Source: Ideonella benzenivorans (GTDB taxonomy: Bacteria; Pseudomonadota; Gammaproteobacteria; Burkholderiales; Burkholderiaceae_C). Taken from it: DNA of 64,000 bases. The DNA lies in contig NZ_JAGWCB010000012.1 of assembly GCF_020387415.1 (NCBI RefSeq), forward strand, positions 248,001-312,000. The letters are read 5' to 3'. The notes under the pieces were generated by a model, which was not told the DNA's origin, did not search any database, and was given only the letters and a program-made list of their open reading frames with translations. Below are positions 29,241-39,641 of the stretch, piece after piece (positions within the stretch are counted from its first letter, which is position 1; each line of letters opens with the position of its first letter). The translations under genes were made by a program, and so were the position numbers.

Positions 29241-30422
29241 TCAGCGGGCGCGCCGCGCCAGCAGCAGCGCGCCCAGCACGCCGGACAGCACCGAGCCACA
29301 CAGCACACCCAGCTTGACCGGCGTGTCGTGATCGCCCGGCAGGCCGACAAAGGCCAGGCCGCCGATGAACAGGCTCATCGTGAAGCCGATGCCGCACAGC
29401 ACGCTGACGCCGAAGATCTGCGACCAGTTGGCGCCGGCCGGCGCCGGAGCCCAGCCCAGGCGCACCATCGCCCACACGCAGCCGAACACGCCCAGGGTCT
29501 TGCCCACCAGCAAGCCGGCCGTGATGCCCAGCGATACGGGCTGCAGCAGATCCGACCAGCTCAGGCCCGCCAGCGAGACCCCGGCATTCGCGAACGCGAA
29601 CATCGGCAGCACGCCAAAGGCCACCCAGGGGTGCAGACCGTGCTCCAGCGCCTCGGCCGGGGAATGCCCTTTCTCACCCTCGGCCGGGATGAACAGCGCG
29701 GTGGCCACCCCGGCCAGCGTGGCATGCACGCCGGACTTGAGCACGCAGGTCCACAGCACCAGCCCGATCACAATGTAGACATCGACCCGCCGGACACCGG
29801 CCCGGTTGAGCAACGCCAGCGCCACCAGGCACCCCGCCGCCGCGGCCAGCATCGGCAAGGACAGCTGGGCCGTGTAGAAGACCGCGATCACCATGATCGC
29901 CCCCAGGTCGTCGATGATGGCCACCGCGGTCAGGAAGACCTTGAGCGAGGCTGGCACCCGCCGCCCCAGCAGCAGGACGATGCCGATCGCGAAGGCAATG
30001 TCGGTCGCCGCCGGAATGGCCCAACCGCGCAAGGCCACCGGGTCGCCCCAGTTGATGGCCGCATAGATCAGGGCCGGCAAGGCCATGCCGCCCAGCGCCG
30101 CCACCGCGGGCAGCGCCACCTGCGCCGGCCGCGAGAGCTCGCCGTGCACGAACTCGCGCTTGATCTCCAGCCCCACCAGAAAGAAGAACACCGCCATCCA
30201 CAGGTCGTTGACCCAGACCTGCAGCGGCTTGGACAGCACCAGCCAGTCGCCGCCGATCCGCACCTCACCCGGGATCTGGTCGAAGGCGGTGTAGAGAGGT
30301 GCCCAGGGCGAGTTGCTGAACAGCAGTGCCGCGACGGTGGCCAGCGCCAACACGATGCCCCCGGCCGTCGGGGCGGCGAAGAAGCGCCTGAGTCCGTTGA
30401 ACACGCTGGGTTGACTCCTCAT
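29241..30422 (-). CDS. nhaA: Na+/H+ antiporter NhaA
   Basis: About 393 residues, a 12-helix inner-membrane antiporter exporting Na+ or Li+ in exchange for protons. The ion-binding Asp pair is in AIIDDLGAIMVIAVFY, and DIAFAIGIVLLLG precedes it. The start could be 30467 (408 residues, MSEADGPGSQP) or 30422 (MRSQPSVFNGLRRFF); neither has a strong ribosome site. I prefer 30422 because homologues begin just before the LRRFF segment. Its stop is 3 bases from the UPF0114 stop (convergent). Confidence 0.93.
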   Translation of the reverse strand: MRSQPSVFNGLRRFFAAPTAGGIVLALATVAALLFSNSPWAPLYTAFDQIPGEVRIGGDWLVLSKPLQVWVNDLWMAVFFFLVGLEIKREFVHGELSRPAQVALPAVAALGGMALPALIYAAINWGDPVALRGWAIPAATDIAFAIGIVLLLGRRVPASLKVFLTAVAIIDDLGAIMVIAVFYTAQLSLPMLAAAAGCLVALALLNRAGVRRVDVYIVIGLVLWTCVLKSGVHATLAGVATALFIPAEGEKGHSPAEALEHGLHPWVAFGVLPMFAFANAGVSLAGLSWSDLLQPVSLGITAGLLVGKTLGVFGCVWAMVRLGWAPAPAGANWSQIFGVSVLCGIGFTMSLFIGGLAFVGLPGDHDTPVKLGVLCGSVLSGVLGALLLARRAR

Positions 30423-30531
30423 CGTTACACTGACGGGCTGCGACCCTGGCCCATCCGCTTCGGACATTGGACCATGGCCTGCCCGCCAGTCTGGCGGCCA
30501 TCATCGCAAAGACTCGACCGAGCCATCCACC

Positions 30532-32058
30532 ATGACCACCACCATCCGCTACCAAGATCTGGTCGACAGCGTCGCCGCCGCGCTGCAGTACATCAGCTAC
30601 TACCACCCGGCCGACTACATCGCCCATCTGGCGCGCGCCTACGAGCGGGAGGAATCCCCCGCCGCCAAGGACGCGATCGCCCAGATCCTGACCAACTCGC
30701 GCATGTGCGCCGAAGGCCACCGCCCGATCTGCCAGGACACCGGCATCGTCAACGTGTTCCTGAAGATCGGCATGGACGTGAAGTGGGAAGGCTTCTCCGG
30801 TTCCATCCAGGACGCCGTCAACGAAGGCGTGCGCCGCGGCTACCTGAACCCGGACAACAAGCTGCGCGCCTCCGTGCTGGCCGACCCGATCTTCGAGCGC
30901 AAGAACACCAAGGACAACACGCCGGCCGTGGTGTCGATGGAAGTGGTGCCCGGCGACAAGCTGGAAGTGACCGTCGCCGCCAAGGGTGGTGGCTCGGAAA
31001 ACAAGTCCAAGCTCTACATGCTCAACCCGTCGGACAGCATCGTCGACTGGGTGCTCAAGACCGTGCCGACCATGGGCGCCGGCTGGTGCCCGCCGGGCAT
31101 GCTGGGCATCGGCGTCGGTGGCACGATGGAAAAGGCCGCGCTGCTGGCCAAAGAGTCTTTGATGGACGACATCGACATGTACGAGCTGCTGGCCCGCGGC
31201 CCGCAGAACAAGCTCGAAGAGCTGCGCATCGAGCTCTATGAGAAGGTCAACGCGCTGGGCATCGGCGCCCAGGGCCTGGGCGGCCTGACCACCGTGCTGG
31301 ACGTCAAGATCAAGACCTACCCGACGCACGCGGCCTCCAAGCCCATCGCGATGATCCCGAACTGCGCGGCCACCCGCCACGCCCACTTCGTGATGGACGG
31401 CTCGGGCCCGGTCTACCTGGACCCGCCCAGCCTGGACCTGTGGCCCAACGTCCACTGGGCGCCGGACTACAACAAGTCCAAGCGCGTGGACCTGAACACG
31501 CTGACCAAGGAAGAGGTCGCCAGCTGGAAGCCCGGCCAGACCCTGCTGCTGAACGGCAAGATGCTGACCGGCCGCGATGCCGCCCACAAGCGCATCCAGG
31601 ACATGCTGGCCAAGGGCGAGCCGCTGCCGGTGGACTTCACCAACCGCGTCATCTACTACGTTGGCCCGGTGGACCCGGTGCGTGACGAGGTGGTCGGCCC
31701 GGCCGGCCCCACCACCGCCACCCGCATGGACAAGTTCACCCGCATGATGCTGGAGAAGACCGGCCTGATCGCGATGGTGGGCAAGGCCGAGCGTGGCCCG
31801 GTCGCCATCGAAGCGATCAAGGATGCCAAGAGCGCCTACCTGATGGCTGTGGGCGGCAGCGCCTACCTGGTGTCCAAGGCCATCAAGGCCGCCAAGGTGG
31901 TGGGCTTCGCCGACCTGGGCATGGAAGCCATCTACGAGTTCGACGTGGTCGACATGCCGGTGACGGTGGCGGTGGATGCCGGCGGCACCAGCGCCCACAT
32001 CGAAGGGCCCAAGACCTGGCAGGCCAAGATCGGCAAGATCCCCGTGGCCGTGGCCTGA
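30532..32058 (+). CDS. fumA: Fumarate hydratase, class I (iron-sulfur, oxygen-sensitive)
   Basis: 508 residues. It resembles the [4Fe-4S] class I fumarases: N-terminal alpha-like domain to about residue 330, with RPICQDTGIVNVFLKIGMD and GGTMEKAALLAKESLM, then the C-terminal beta-like domain with GQTLLLNGKMLTGRDAAHKR and PAGPTTATRMDKFT. Both halves are fused in one chain, as in E. coli FumA/B. Divergent from nhaA. It would serve the TCA cycle; no class II fumC is in the window. Confidence 0.94.
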   Translation: MTTTIRYQDLVDSVAAALQYISYYHPADYIAHLARAYEREESPAAKDAIAQILTNSRMCAEGHRPICQDTGIVNVFLKIGMDVKWEGFSGSIQDAVNEGVRRGYLNPDNKLRASVLADPIFERKNTKDNTPAVVSMEVVPGDKLEVTVAAKGGGSENKSKLYMLNPSDSIVDWVLKTVPTMGAGWCPPGMLGIGVGGTMEKAALLAKESLMDDIDMYELLARGPQNKLEELRIELYEKVNALGIGAQGLGGLTTVLDVKIKTYPTHAASKPIAMIPNCAATRHAHFVMDGSGPVYLDPPSLDLWPNVHWAPDYNKSKRVDLNTLTKEEVASWKPGQTLLLNGKMLTGRDAAHKRIQDMLAKGEPLPVDFTNRVIYYVGPVDPVRDEVVGPAGPTTATRMDKFTRMMLEKTGLIAMVGKAERGPVAIEAIKDAKSAYLMAVGGSAYLVSKAIKAAKVVGFADLGMEAIYEFDVVDMPVTVAVDAGGTSAHIEGPKTWQAKIGKIPVAVA

Positions 32059-32076
32059 GCAGCCTCACCCAACGGC

Positions 32077-32103
32077 AAAGCCCCGCCTCGGCGGGGCTTT
32101 TTC
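32077..32103. terminator. Bidirectional terminator between fumA and the MscS gene
   Basis: AAAGCCCCGCC (32078-32088) and GGCGGGGCTTT (32090-32100) form an 11-bp stem with a 1-2 base loop core and T5 on the plus strand. Confidence 0.85.
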
Positions 32104-32116
32104 ATGGCCGCAGGGC

Positions 32117-33409
32117 TCAGGCCGCCGGCGGTGTCGCCGAGGCTGGCAGCAGCTGCACCACCCGCTGCGGGAAGGGGATCTCCACCCCCAGCCGGTTCAG
32201 CAGCCGCCAGACGGCCAGGTTCACCTCGGAGCGCACACCGCCCTGGCCGTTTTCCGGGTCGATGATCCAGAAGGTGATGGTCAGCTCCAGCCCATCGGCG
32301 GCAAAGTTCGACAGCAGCACACCGGGCTTGGGGTCCTGCAGTACCCGCGGCACGCTCTTGACCGCCTCGATGATCTGCGGGAACAGCGCATCCAAGTCCG
32401 AGCCGTAGCCCACCTGCACCACGGTGGACACCAGCACCTTCGGATCGGCCAGCGAGCAGTTCTCCACCCGCTGGGTGATCAGCAGTTCATTGGGCACGAT
32501 GGCTTCGCGGCCATTGAGCGCGCGGATCACCGTGTAGCGGGTGGTGATCTTGGTGATCCGGCCCTCGAAGCCATCCACCAGCACCGTGTCGCCGATGCGC
32601 ACCGAGCGCTCGGCCAGGATCACGAAGCCCGACACATAGTTGGAGGCCAGTCGCTGCAGGCCGAAGCCCACGCCCACGCCGACCGCCCCGCCCAGCACCG
32701 ACAGTGCCGACAGGTCGATGCCCGCCGACGACAGCGCCAGCAACAGGCCGACGAAGGTCAGCAGGGTGCGCACCAGGTTCGCACCGACCATGCGCAGCGA
32801 AAGCTGATCGCCGGTGGCGCCCTTGAGCAGCTGGTTCTCCAGCGCGGCGGAGATCCACAGCGTGATCACCATCACCACGCCGACGCTCAGCGCCCCTTCC
32901 AGCAGCGAGCGCACCGAGACCACCGAGTTGCCCAGCTTCCAGCGGATGTCGTCCAACTCGTTGAGGATCTCCGGCAGCACGCCGGTGATCCAGCCCACCA
33001 CGGCCAGCCAGGCCAGCCAGGAAATGGTGCGTTCCACCAGGCGCACCACCCGCGATTCGGGGAAGGCGACGGTCAGCACCCGCACCGACAAGCGGATGCT
33101 GGCGAACGACATCAGCACCGGCAGGACGATCTTGAACATCGCCAGCGGCACGCCCCAGCCCAGCAGCAGCCGCCGAGCCAGGTAGGCCAGGCCCAGGGCC
33201 AGCATGGGGAACAGCACGCCATCGACGATGCGCCGCCCGTACCAGATCGAACGCTCGGGCGAAGCGGGCCCCCGCAGCACCCGCACCGCCAGCCAGGCCA
33301 GGGCCAGGCAGACCAGCACCACCCCGCTCTCAATCAGGGCGCTGGGGTGGGTCAGGGCGGAGAGAAACTCGTCGAGGGTGAGGACAGGAATGACGGGCGC
33401 TTGGGTCAT
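32117..33409 (-). CDS. MscS-family mechanosensitive ion channel
   Basis: 430 residues. About five membrane helices precede the pore helix, whose small-residue pattern GGAVGVGVGFGLQRLASNYVSG is the MscS TM3 signature. The cytoplasmic vestibule domain follows (GDTVLVDGFEGRITKITTR, IVPNELLITQRVENCS). Longer at the N-terminus than E. coli MscS (286 residues), so a medium-size MscS-like channel relieving osmotic pressure. Its ATG is 33 bases after the stop of the deacetylase-like gene, same strand. Confidence 0.92.
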   Translation of the reverse strand: MTQAPVIPVLTLDEFLSALTHPSALIESGVVLVCLALAWLAVRVLRGPASPERSIWYGRRIVDGVLFPMLALGLAYLARRLLLGWGVPLAMFKIVLPVLMSFASIRLSVRVLTVAFPESRVVRLVERTISWLAWLAVVGWITGVLPEILNELDDIRWKLGNSVVSVRSLLEGALSVGVVMVITLWISAALENQLLKGATGDQLSLRMVGANLVRTLLTFVGLLLALSSAGIDLSALSVLGGAVGVGVGFGLQRLASNYVSGFVILAERSVRIGDTVLVDGFEGRITKITTRYTVIRALNGREAIVPNELLITQRVENCSLADPKVLVSTVVQVGYGSDLDALFPQIIEAVKSVPRVLQDPKPGVLLSNFAADGLELTITFWIIDPENGQGGVRSEVNLAVWRLLNRLGVEIPFPQRVVQLLPASATPPAA

Positions 33410-33442
33410 GCGCCCGATTGTCGCCGCAGCGGATGACGCGCC

Positions 33443-34378
33443 TCAGACGTCGGCCAGCGCCCGCAGGTGGGCCACGACGCTGCGCGCCAGCGCGCTGAGC
33501 GAATAGCCGCCTTCCAGGCAGGAGACGATGCGCCCCTGGGCATGTTCTTGCGCAATGGCCACGATGCGCCGGGTGATCCACTCGAAGTCGGCCTCGACCA
33601 GACCCATGCGGCCCATGTCGTCCTCGCGGTGGGCGTCAAAGCCTGCCGAGATGAACAGCATCTCCGGCTTGAACGCCTCCAGGCGGGGCATCCAGTTGGC
33701 CTCGATCATCTCCCGGATCTCGCCGCCCCGGGTGTAGGGCGGCACCGGCAGGTTCACCATGTTCGAGCCCAGCGGCACCCCACCGCTGAAGGGGAAGAGC
33801 TGGTCCTGGAAGAAGCTGACCATCAGGATGCGCTCGTCGCCGGCCACGATGTCCTCGGTGCCATTGCCGTGGTGCACATCGAAGTCGACGATGGCCACCC
33901 GCTGCAGGCCCCGCACGTCCAGCGCATGGCGCGCCGCCACCGCAACGTTGTTGAAGAAGCAAAAGCCCATCGACTGCGAGCGCGTGGCGTGGTGACCGGG
34001 CGGCCGGATGGCGCAGAAGGCGTTCTCGGCCCGGCCATCGATGACGGCATCGGTTGCGGCCACCGCCGCGCCGGCGGAGCGCAGGGCCGCCTGCCAGGTG
34101 TGCGGGCCGACCAGGGTGTCCGGGTCCAGGGCGCGGTGCTCGCCGGTGTCGATGGCCTGCTGGATGAACTCCTTCAGCTCGGTCAGATAGCCTTCGCTGT
34201 GCGCCAGCAGCAGGTCGCTGTGCGCGACCAGCGGCACATCGAACCGGGTCAGCGCCACATCGACCCCCGAGGACAGCAACTGGTCCTCGATCGCATCCAG
34301 GCGCTGAGGGCACTCCGGATGCCCGGCCCCCATCTCATGCAGTCGGCAATCCGGGTGGGTGAAATAGGCAGTGGTCAT
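33443..34378 (-). CDS. Histone deacetylase family (class II-like) zinc hydrolase
   Basis: 311 residues. The deacetylase active site is intact: RPPGHHATRSQSMGFCFFNN (tandem His), VAIVDFDVHHGNGTEDI (zinc Asp/His) and SAGFDAHREDDMG (third zinc Asp). Bacterial members act on acetylpolyamines or acetoin-like compounds, or have unknown substrates. It probably forms an operon with the MscS channel gene downstream. Confidence 0.92.
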   Translation of the reverse strand: MTTAYFTHPDCRLHEMGAGHPECPQRLDAIEDQLLSSGVDVALTRFDVPLVAHSDLLLAHSEGYLTELKEFIQQAIDTGEHRALDPDTLVGPHTWQAALRSAGAAVAATDAVIDGRAENAFCAIRPPGHHATRSQSMGFCFFNNVAVAARHALDVRGLQRVAIVDFDVHHGNGTEDIVAGDERILMVSFFQDQLFPFSGGVPLGSNMVNLPVPPYTRGGEIREMIEANWMPRLEAFKPEMLFISAGFDAHREDDMGRMGLVEADFEWITRRIVAIAQEHAQGRIVSCLEGGYSLSALARSVVAHLRALADV

Positions 34379-34392
34379 CGGGATCTAGGGCT

Positions 34393-34406
34393 GGTGCGAT
34401 CGCACC
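34393..34406. promoter_or_regulatory. 14-bp perfect palindrome between the deacetylase-like gene and moxR
   Basis: GGTGCGATCGCACC is a perfect palindrome in the 77-base gap between two divergent genes, 15 bases upstream of the deacetylase-like start and 50 upstream of moxR. It may be an operator for either promoter. A TATCGT -10-like element at 34442-34447 lies before moxR. Confidence 0.3.
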
Positions 34407-34455
34407 CTCACAGCATGCCAGGAAAACCCGCATGGGTAGGCTATCGTAGACCCTC

Positions 34456-35385
<930 letters not shown>

Positions 35386-35398
35386 GCCCGCCCACGGC

Positions 35399-36406
35399 AT
35401 GGCCTTTTCGCTGCCCGCCTGGCCCGATCCGCTGGCCCCCGTGCGCCGCCGCTGGCGCCAGTGGTGGCTGGGCCGGCTGCGCGCCACGCCCCAGTGCACG
35501 CTGCAGCAGCGCAACCTCTACATCGTGCCCACCCGGGCCGGGCTGCTGTTCGGCCTCACGCTGATGGTGCTGCTGGTCGCCTCGATCAACTACCAGCTCA
35601 ACCTGGGCTATGCCCTCACCTTCCTGCTGGCCGGCAGCGCGCTGGTTTCGATGCACCTGACCCATGCGACGCTGCGCGGGCTGCAGCTGCACCTGGGGCC
35701 GCTGCTGCCCGCGTTCGCCGGGCAGCCCGTGACCCTGGACCTGCGGGTGGACAACCCGGGGGACACCCGCCACGGCATCGGCCTGTCGGTGCAGCCCGAC
35801 ACCGGCGCGCCGCAGCCCGTCTGGTTCGACGCCGCGGCGCAGGGCCAGACCCCGGTGACCCTGGCCTGGCTGGCGCCGGGGCGCGGCCACTGGCCCGTGC
35901 CACTGCTGCGCATCGAGACCCGCTTTCCCTTCGGCCTGTTCCGGGCCTGGGGCCTGTGGCGCCCCGAAGCCCGTGTCTGGGTCTATCCAGCGCCCGAGCG
36001 CCCGGCGCCGCCCCTGCCCCCCAGCCAGTCGGAGCCCGGCCACGGCGGTCTGCCCAGCCCCAGCCCCGCGGCCGAGTTCGACGGCATTCGCCCCTGGCGG
36101 CGCGGTGACAGCCTGCACCAGGTCGTCTGGAAGAAGGTGGCGCACAGCGGTGAACTGGTGAGCCGGGAGGCGGCCGGCGCCGTGCGACCGCCGCACCTCT
36201 GGCTGGACTGGCAGCAGGCCGGCCCTGGCACCGCGGAACCACGCCTGGCCCGCCTGACGGCCTGGGTGCTGACCGCGGAGGCCCGGCAGCAGCCCTTCAG
36301 CCTGCGCCTGCCCGGTCAGACCTGCCCCTGGCGCGAGAGCCCCACCCACCGCGACACCGTGCTGCAACAGCTGGCGCTGTGGCCCGCGGCCGGAGCGGGC
36401 CGATGA
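35399..36406 (+). CDS. DUF58 domain-containing protein
   Basis: 335 residues. Two membrane helices near the N-terminus (TRAGLLFGLTLMVLLVASIN, then LGYALTFLLAGSALVS). A beta-rich domain follows, and the DUF58 core is near residues 215-265 (GGLPSPSPAAEFDGIRPWRRGDSLHQVVWKK). The family is linked to MoxR ATPases and resembles VWA proteins. Its TGA overlaps the next ATG (ATGA). Confidence 0.9.
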   Translation: MAFSLPAWPDPLAPVRRRWRQWWLGRLRATPQCTLQQRNLYIVPTRAGLLFGLTLMVLLVASINYQLNLGYALTFLLAGSALVSMHLTHATLRGLQLHLGPLLPAFAGQPVTLDLRVDNPGDTRHGIGLSVQPDTGAPQPVWFDAAAQGQTPVTLAWLAPGRGHWPVPLLRIETRFPFGLFRAWGLWRPEARVWVYPAPERPAPPLPPSQSEPGHGGLPSPSPAAEFDGIRPWRRGDSLHQVVWKKVAHSGELVSREAAGAVRPPHLWLDWQQAGPGTAEPRLARLTAWVLTAEARQQPFSLRLPGQTCPWRESPTHRDTVLQQLALWPAAGAGR

Positions 36407-38448
36407 CGGCGGCCCGCCTGGGTGGCGGCGCCCTGCCACGCGAGGCGCGCGACACCTTTTTCCTGCTGGGCCTGATCGCCTGGACCGTTGCGCCACACCT
36501 GGCCCGGCTGCCGCTGGGCGTGGGTGGGCTGTGCCTGGGCCTGCTGGCCTGGCGCGGCTGGCTGGCCTGGCGCGACGGCCCCCTGCCCGGTCGCGGCCCC
36601 CTGCTGGCGGTGCTGCTGGCCGCGGCCGGGCTGACCTGGTGGGACCAGCACACGCTGGTGGGCAAGGAGGCTGGCATCACGCTGCTGGTGATGCTGATGG
36701 CGCTCAAGACCCTGGAGCTGCGCGCCCGGCGGGACGCAATGGTGGTCTTCTACCTGGGCTTCTTCCTGGTGCTGACCCAGTTCCTCTACTCGCAGTCGCT
36801 GCTGTCGGCGCTGGGCATGCTGCTGTCGGTCTGGGGCTGGCTGACGGCGCTCACCCTGGCTCACATGCCCGCCGGCCGGCCCCCGTTGCGGGAAGCCGCG
36901 GGCACGGCCGCCCGTGCGGCGTTGCTGGGCCTGCCGGTGATGCTGGCCCTGTTCCTGCTGTTTCCACGCATCCCGCCGCTGTGGGGCATGCCGGGCGACA
37001 GCGCCCGCACCGGCCTGTCGGACCAACTGCGACTGGGCGACGTGGCCGAGCTGGCCCAGGACGACAGCGTGGCGCTGCGCCTGCGCTTTGACGGCCCGCC
37101 GCCGCCGCTGGCCTCGCTCTACCTGCGCGGCCCGGTGCTGACCCGCTACGACGGCCGCACCTGGCTGGCGGACCCGTTGCCGCGCGGCAACCTGGCCGAG
37201 CTCCCGCCCCCCGCGCCGGCGGTGCCCCCGAGCGGCCGGCACTACGAACTCACGCTGGAGCCCCTGCGCATCGGCTGGTTGCCGCTGCTGGACTATGCCG
37301 TCATGCCCCCGCAGGCCGACCCACCGCTGGCCGGTCTGGTGGCGCCGCGCGACGACAGCCTGCAGTGGCGGCTGCGCAGCCCGCTGGGCGAACGGGCCCG
37401 CCTGAGCGCCTGGGCGGCAGACACCGCGCCGGCGGCCCACCTCGGCCGCTGGCAGCGGCTGCAACTGACCCAGCTGCCCGAGGGAGCGCACCCGCGCACC
37501 CGGGCCTGGGCCCGCGCACTGCGCCAGCAGCCCGGCCTGGCCCAGGCCGATGCCCGCACCCTGGCCGGCGCGGTGCTGCGCCACCTGCGTGAAGGCGGCT
37601 ATGGCTACACCCTCAGCCCCGGCCGCTATGAAGGGGACGCGGTGGACGAATTCTGGCTGGACCGCAAGCTGGGGTTCTGCGAGCACTACGCCAGCGCATT
37701 CGTGGTCGTGCTGCGCAGCCTGGGGGTGCCGGCCCGCATCGTCACCGGCTACCAGGGCGCCGACCCGCAGCCCCAGGATGGCTACTGGGTGGTGCGCCAG
37801 AGCCACGCCCACGCCTGGGCCGAGTACTGGGAGGACGGCGCGGGCTGGGTGCGGGCCGACCCCACCGCCGCCGTCGCCCCCGACCGCATCTTCCGCAGCA
37901 CCGCGCTGCAGGCCCCCCCTGGCCTGATGGCCGGCACACTGGACAACGTCAGCCCCGGGCTGCGCCAGCAGCTGCGCCGCTGGGTGGAGGCCTGGGACAA
38001 CCGCTGGAACCAATGGGTGCTGGGCTACGGGCGTCAGCAGCAGTTCCGGCTGCTGCGGGACTGGGGCTGGCCCGACGTGGATGCCGCGGCGCTGGCGCGG
38101 CTGCTGGTGCTGTGTCTGGCCGGCCTGGGCCTGGCCGGTGCGGCCTGGGCCTGGTGGGACGGCCACCGGCTCGCCCCCTGGCCACGGTTGCAGCGTCGCC
38201 TGCGGTCCACCCTGGCCCGCTGGCAGGTGCGCGTCTCGGACCACGACAGCCCGGGCGCCCTGGCCCAGCGACTGCAGGCCGGCCACGGCAGCCCGGCCGC
38301 CCCGCTGGTTGAAGCCCTGCACGCCCTGCAGGCGCTGCGCTACGCCCCCCAGGCCACGCCGCCCGATCTGGGCCGCTGGTGGCGCCAGTTCCGAACCCGC
38401 GAGCGGGCCTGCTGGCGTCAACGACAGGCCTCGGCCGGCCGCTCATAA
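36403..38448 (+). CDS. TgpA-like membrane transglutaminase (DUF3488-transglutaminase)
   Basis: 681 residues. The N-terminal DUF3488 part has about six membrane helices (to residue 195). A periplasmic transglutaminase core follows with the Cys in GFCEHYASAFVVVLRSLGVP, the His in QSHAHAWAEYWE and the Asp in WVRADPTAAV. One further helix lies near residue 565 (ALARLLVLCLAGLGLAGAAW), then a cytoplasmic tail. Pseudomonas TgpA of this layout is essential. The moxR-DUF58-tgpA operon suggests assembly of an envelope complex. Confidence 0.9.
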   Translation: MTAARLGGGALPREARDTFFLLGLIAWTVAPHLARLPLGVGGLCLGLLAWRGWLAWRDGPLPGRGPLLAVLLAAAGLTWWDQHTLVGKEAGITLLVMLMALKTLELRARRDAMVVFYLGFFLVLTQFLYSQSLLSALGMLLSVWGWLTALTLAHMPAGRPPLREAAGTAARAALLGLPVMLALFLLFPRIPPLWGMPGDSARTGLSDQLRLGDVAELAQDDSVALRLRFDGPPPPLASLYLRGPVLTRYDGRTWLADPLPRGNLAELPPPAPAVPPSGRHYELTLEPLRIGWLPLLDYAVMPPQADPPLAGLVAPRDDSLQWRLRSPLGERARLSAWAADTAPAAHLGRWQRLQLTQLPEGAHPRTRAWARALRQQPGLAQADARTLAGAVLRHLREGGYGYTLSPGRYEGDAVDEFWLDRKLGFCEHYASAFVVVLRSLGVPARIVTGYQGADPQPQDGYWVVRQSHAHAWAEYWEDGAGWVRADPTAAVAPDRIFRSTALQAPPGLMAGTLDNVSPGLRQQLRRWVEAWDNRWNQWVLGYGRQQQFRLLRDWGWPDVDAAALARLLVLCLAGLGLAGAAWAWWDGHRLAPWPRLQRRLRSTLARWQVRVSDHDSPGALAQRLQAGHGSPAAPLVEALHALQALRYAPQATPPDLGRWWRQFRTRERACWRQRQASAGRS

Positions 38449-38455
38449 TCGCCCC

Positions 38456-39592
38456 ATGAACCTGCTGCCCTCTGCCTTTCGCCTCTGCCCGACCGCCGCG
38501 CTGCTGCTGGGCCTGACCGGTCTCTGCGGCTCGGCCGCGCTGGCGGCGCCCGCAACGTCGACCGCGGCGACCGACACCACGCCCGTGCTCAGCGACGACG
38601 CCCCGGACGTGGTGATCTATGGCCAGCGCAATGACGTGGTGGCCTTCGGCCGACAACTGGCCATCGACAACCAGCTCGACCCCGACTGGGTGGTGGCCCA
38701 GCTGGCCCAGGCCCGCTACCAGCCGCGCGTGGCCAAGCTGGTGATGCCGCCGCCCGCCGGCACCGCGAAGAACTGGGCCGCCTACCGCGCCCGCTTCGTC
38801 GAACCCCAGCGCATCGGCGCCGGTCTGCGCTGGTGGCAGGACAACGCCGCCGCCCTGGACCGGGCCCAGGCCCGCTATGGCGTGCCGCCAGAGATCGTCA
38901 CCGCCATCGTCGGCGTCGAAACCTTCTACGGCCGCGTGACCGGCAACTTCAAGGTCATCGACGCGCTGGCCACCCTCTCCTTCGATTTCCCCAGCGGCCG
39001 CAGCGACCGCTCCACGTTCTACCGCGGTGAGCTGACGGCCTTCCTGCGCTGGTGCGCCGCCGAGAAGCGCGACCCGCAATCGGTGCTGGGCTCGTACGCC
39101 GGCGCCATCGGCCTGCCGCAGTTCATGCCCAGCAGCCTCCTAAAGTACGCGGTGGACTTCGACGGCGATGGCCGCATCGACCTGAACACCCACGGCGACG
39201 ACGTGGTGGGCAGCGTGGCCCACTACCTGGCCGAATTCGGCTGGCAGCGCGATTTGGTGCCCACGGTCGCGGTCACGCCGCCACTCGAAGTGCGCGAGAA
39301 GGCGCTGATGCTGGTCAACGACATCACCCCCAGCTACACCGCCAGCCAGATGCGCGAGCGCGGCGCGATGCTGGAGCCCAGCGTGACCGATGCCCTGGGC
39401 CCGCTGGCCCTGATCGAATTGCAGAACGGCGACAACGCGCCCAGCTACGTGGCCGGCACGCGCAACTTCTACGTGCTCACCCGCTACAACTGGTCGGCCT
39501 ACTACGCGATGGCGGTCGTGGATCTGGCGCGCGCCATCCGCACCATGCGGCCCGACGCCCCCAGCGCAGCCCCGTCTGCGCCGGCCCCCTGA
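38456..39592 (+). CDS. mltB: Lytic murein transglycosylase B
   Basis: 378 residues. A signal peptide (about 1-32, ending AALAAP) without a clear lipobox, so periplasmic rather than lipid-anchored. The MltB catalytic Glu is in VTAIVGVETFYGRVTGNF, and the downstream motif SYAGAIGLPQFMPSSLLKYAVDFDG is typical. It cleaves peptidoglycan to 1,6-anhydromuropeptides. It starts 8 bases after the transglutaminase stop, so it may be read through from the moxR operon. Confidence 0.94.
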   Translation: MNLLPSAFRLCPTAALLLGLTGLCGSAALAAPATSTAATDTTPVLSDDAPDVVIYGQRNDVVAFGRQLAIDNQLDPDWVVAQLAQARYQPRVAKLVMPPPAGTAKNWAAYRARFVEPQRIGAGLRWWQDNAAALDRAQARYGVPPEIVTAIVGVETFYGRVTGNFKVIDALATLSFDFPSGRSDRSTFYRGELTAFLRWCAAEKRDPQSVLGSYAGAIGLPQFMPSSLLKYAVDFDGDGRIDLNTHGDDVVGSVAHYLAEFGWQRDLVPTVAVTPPLEVREKALMLVNDITPSYTASQMRERGAMLEPSVTDALGPLALIELQNGDNAPSYVAGTRNFYVLTRYNWSAYYAMAVVDLARAIRTMRPDAPSAAPSAPAP

Positions 39593-39641
39593 CGCCCATG
39601 CCTACAATGGCGGCTTCCCTGCTCGTTTACCGCACTGGCCC

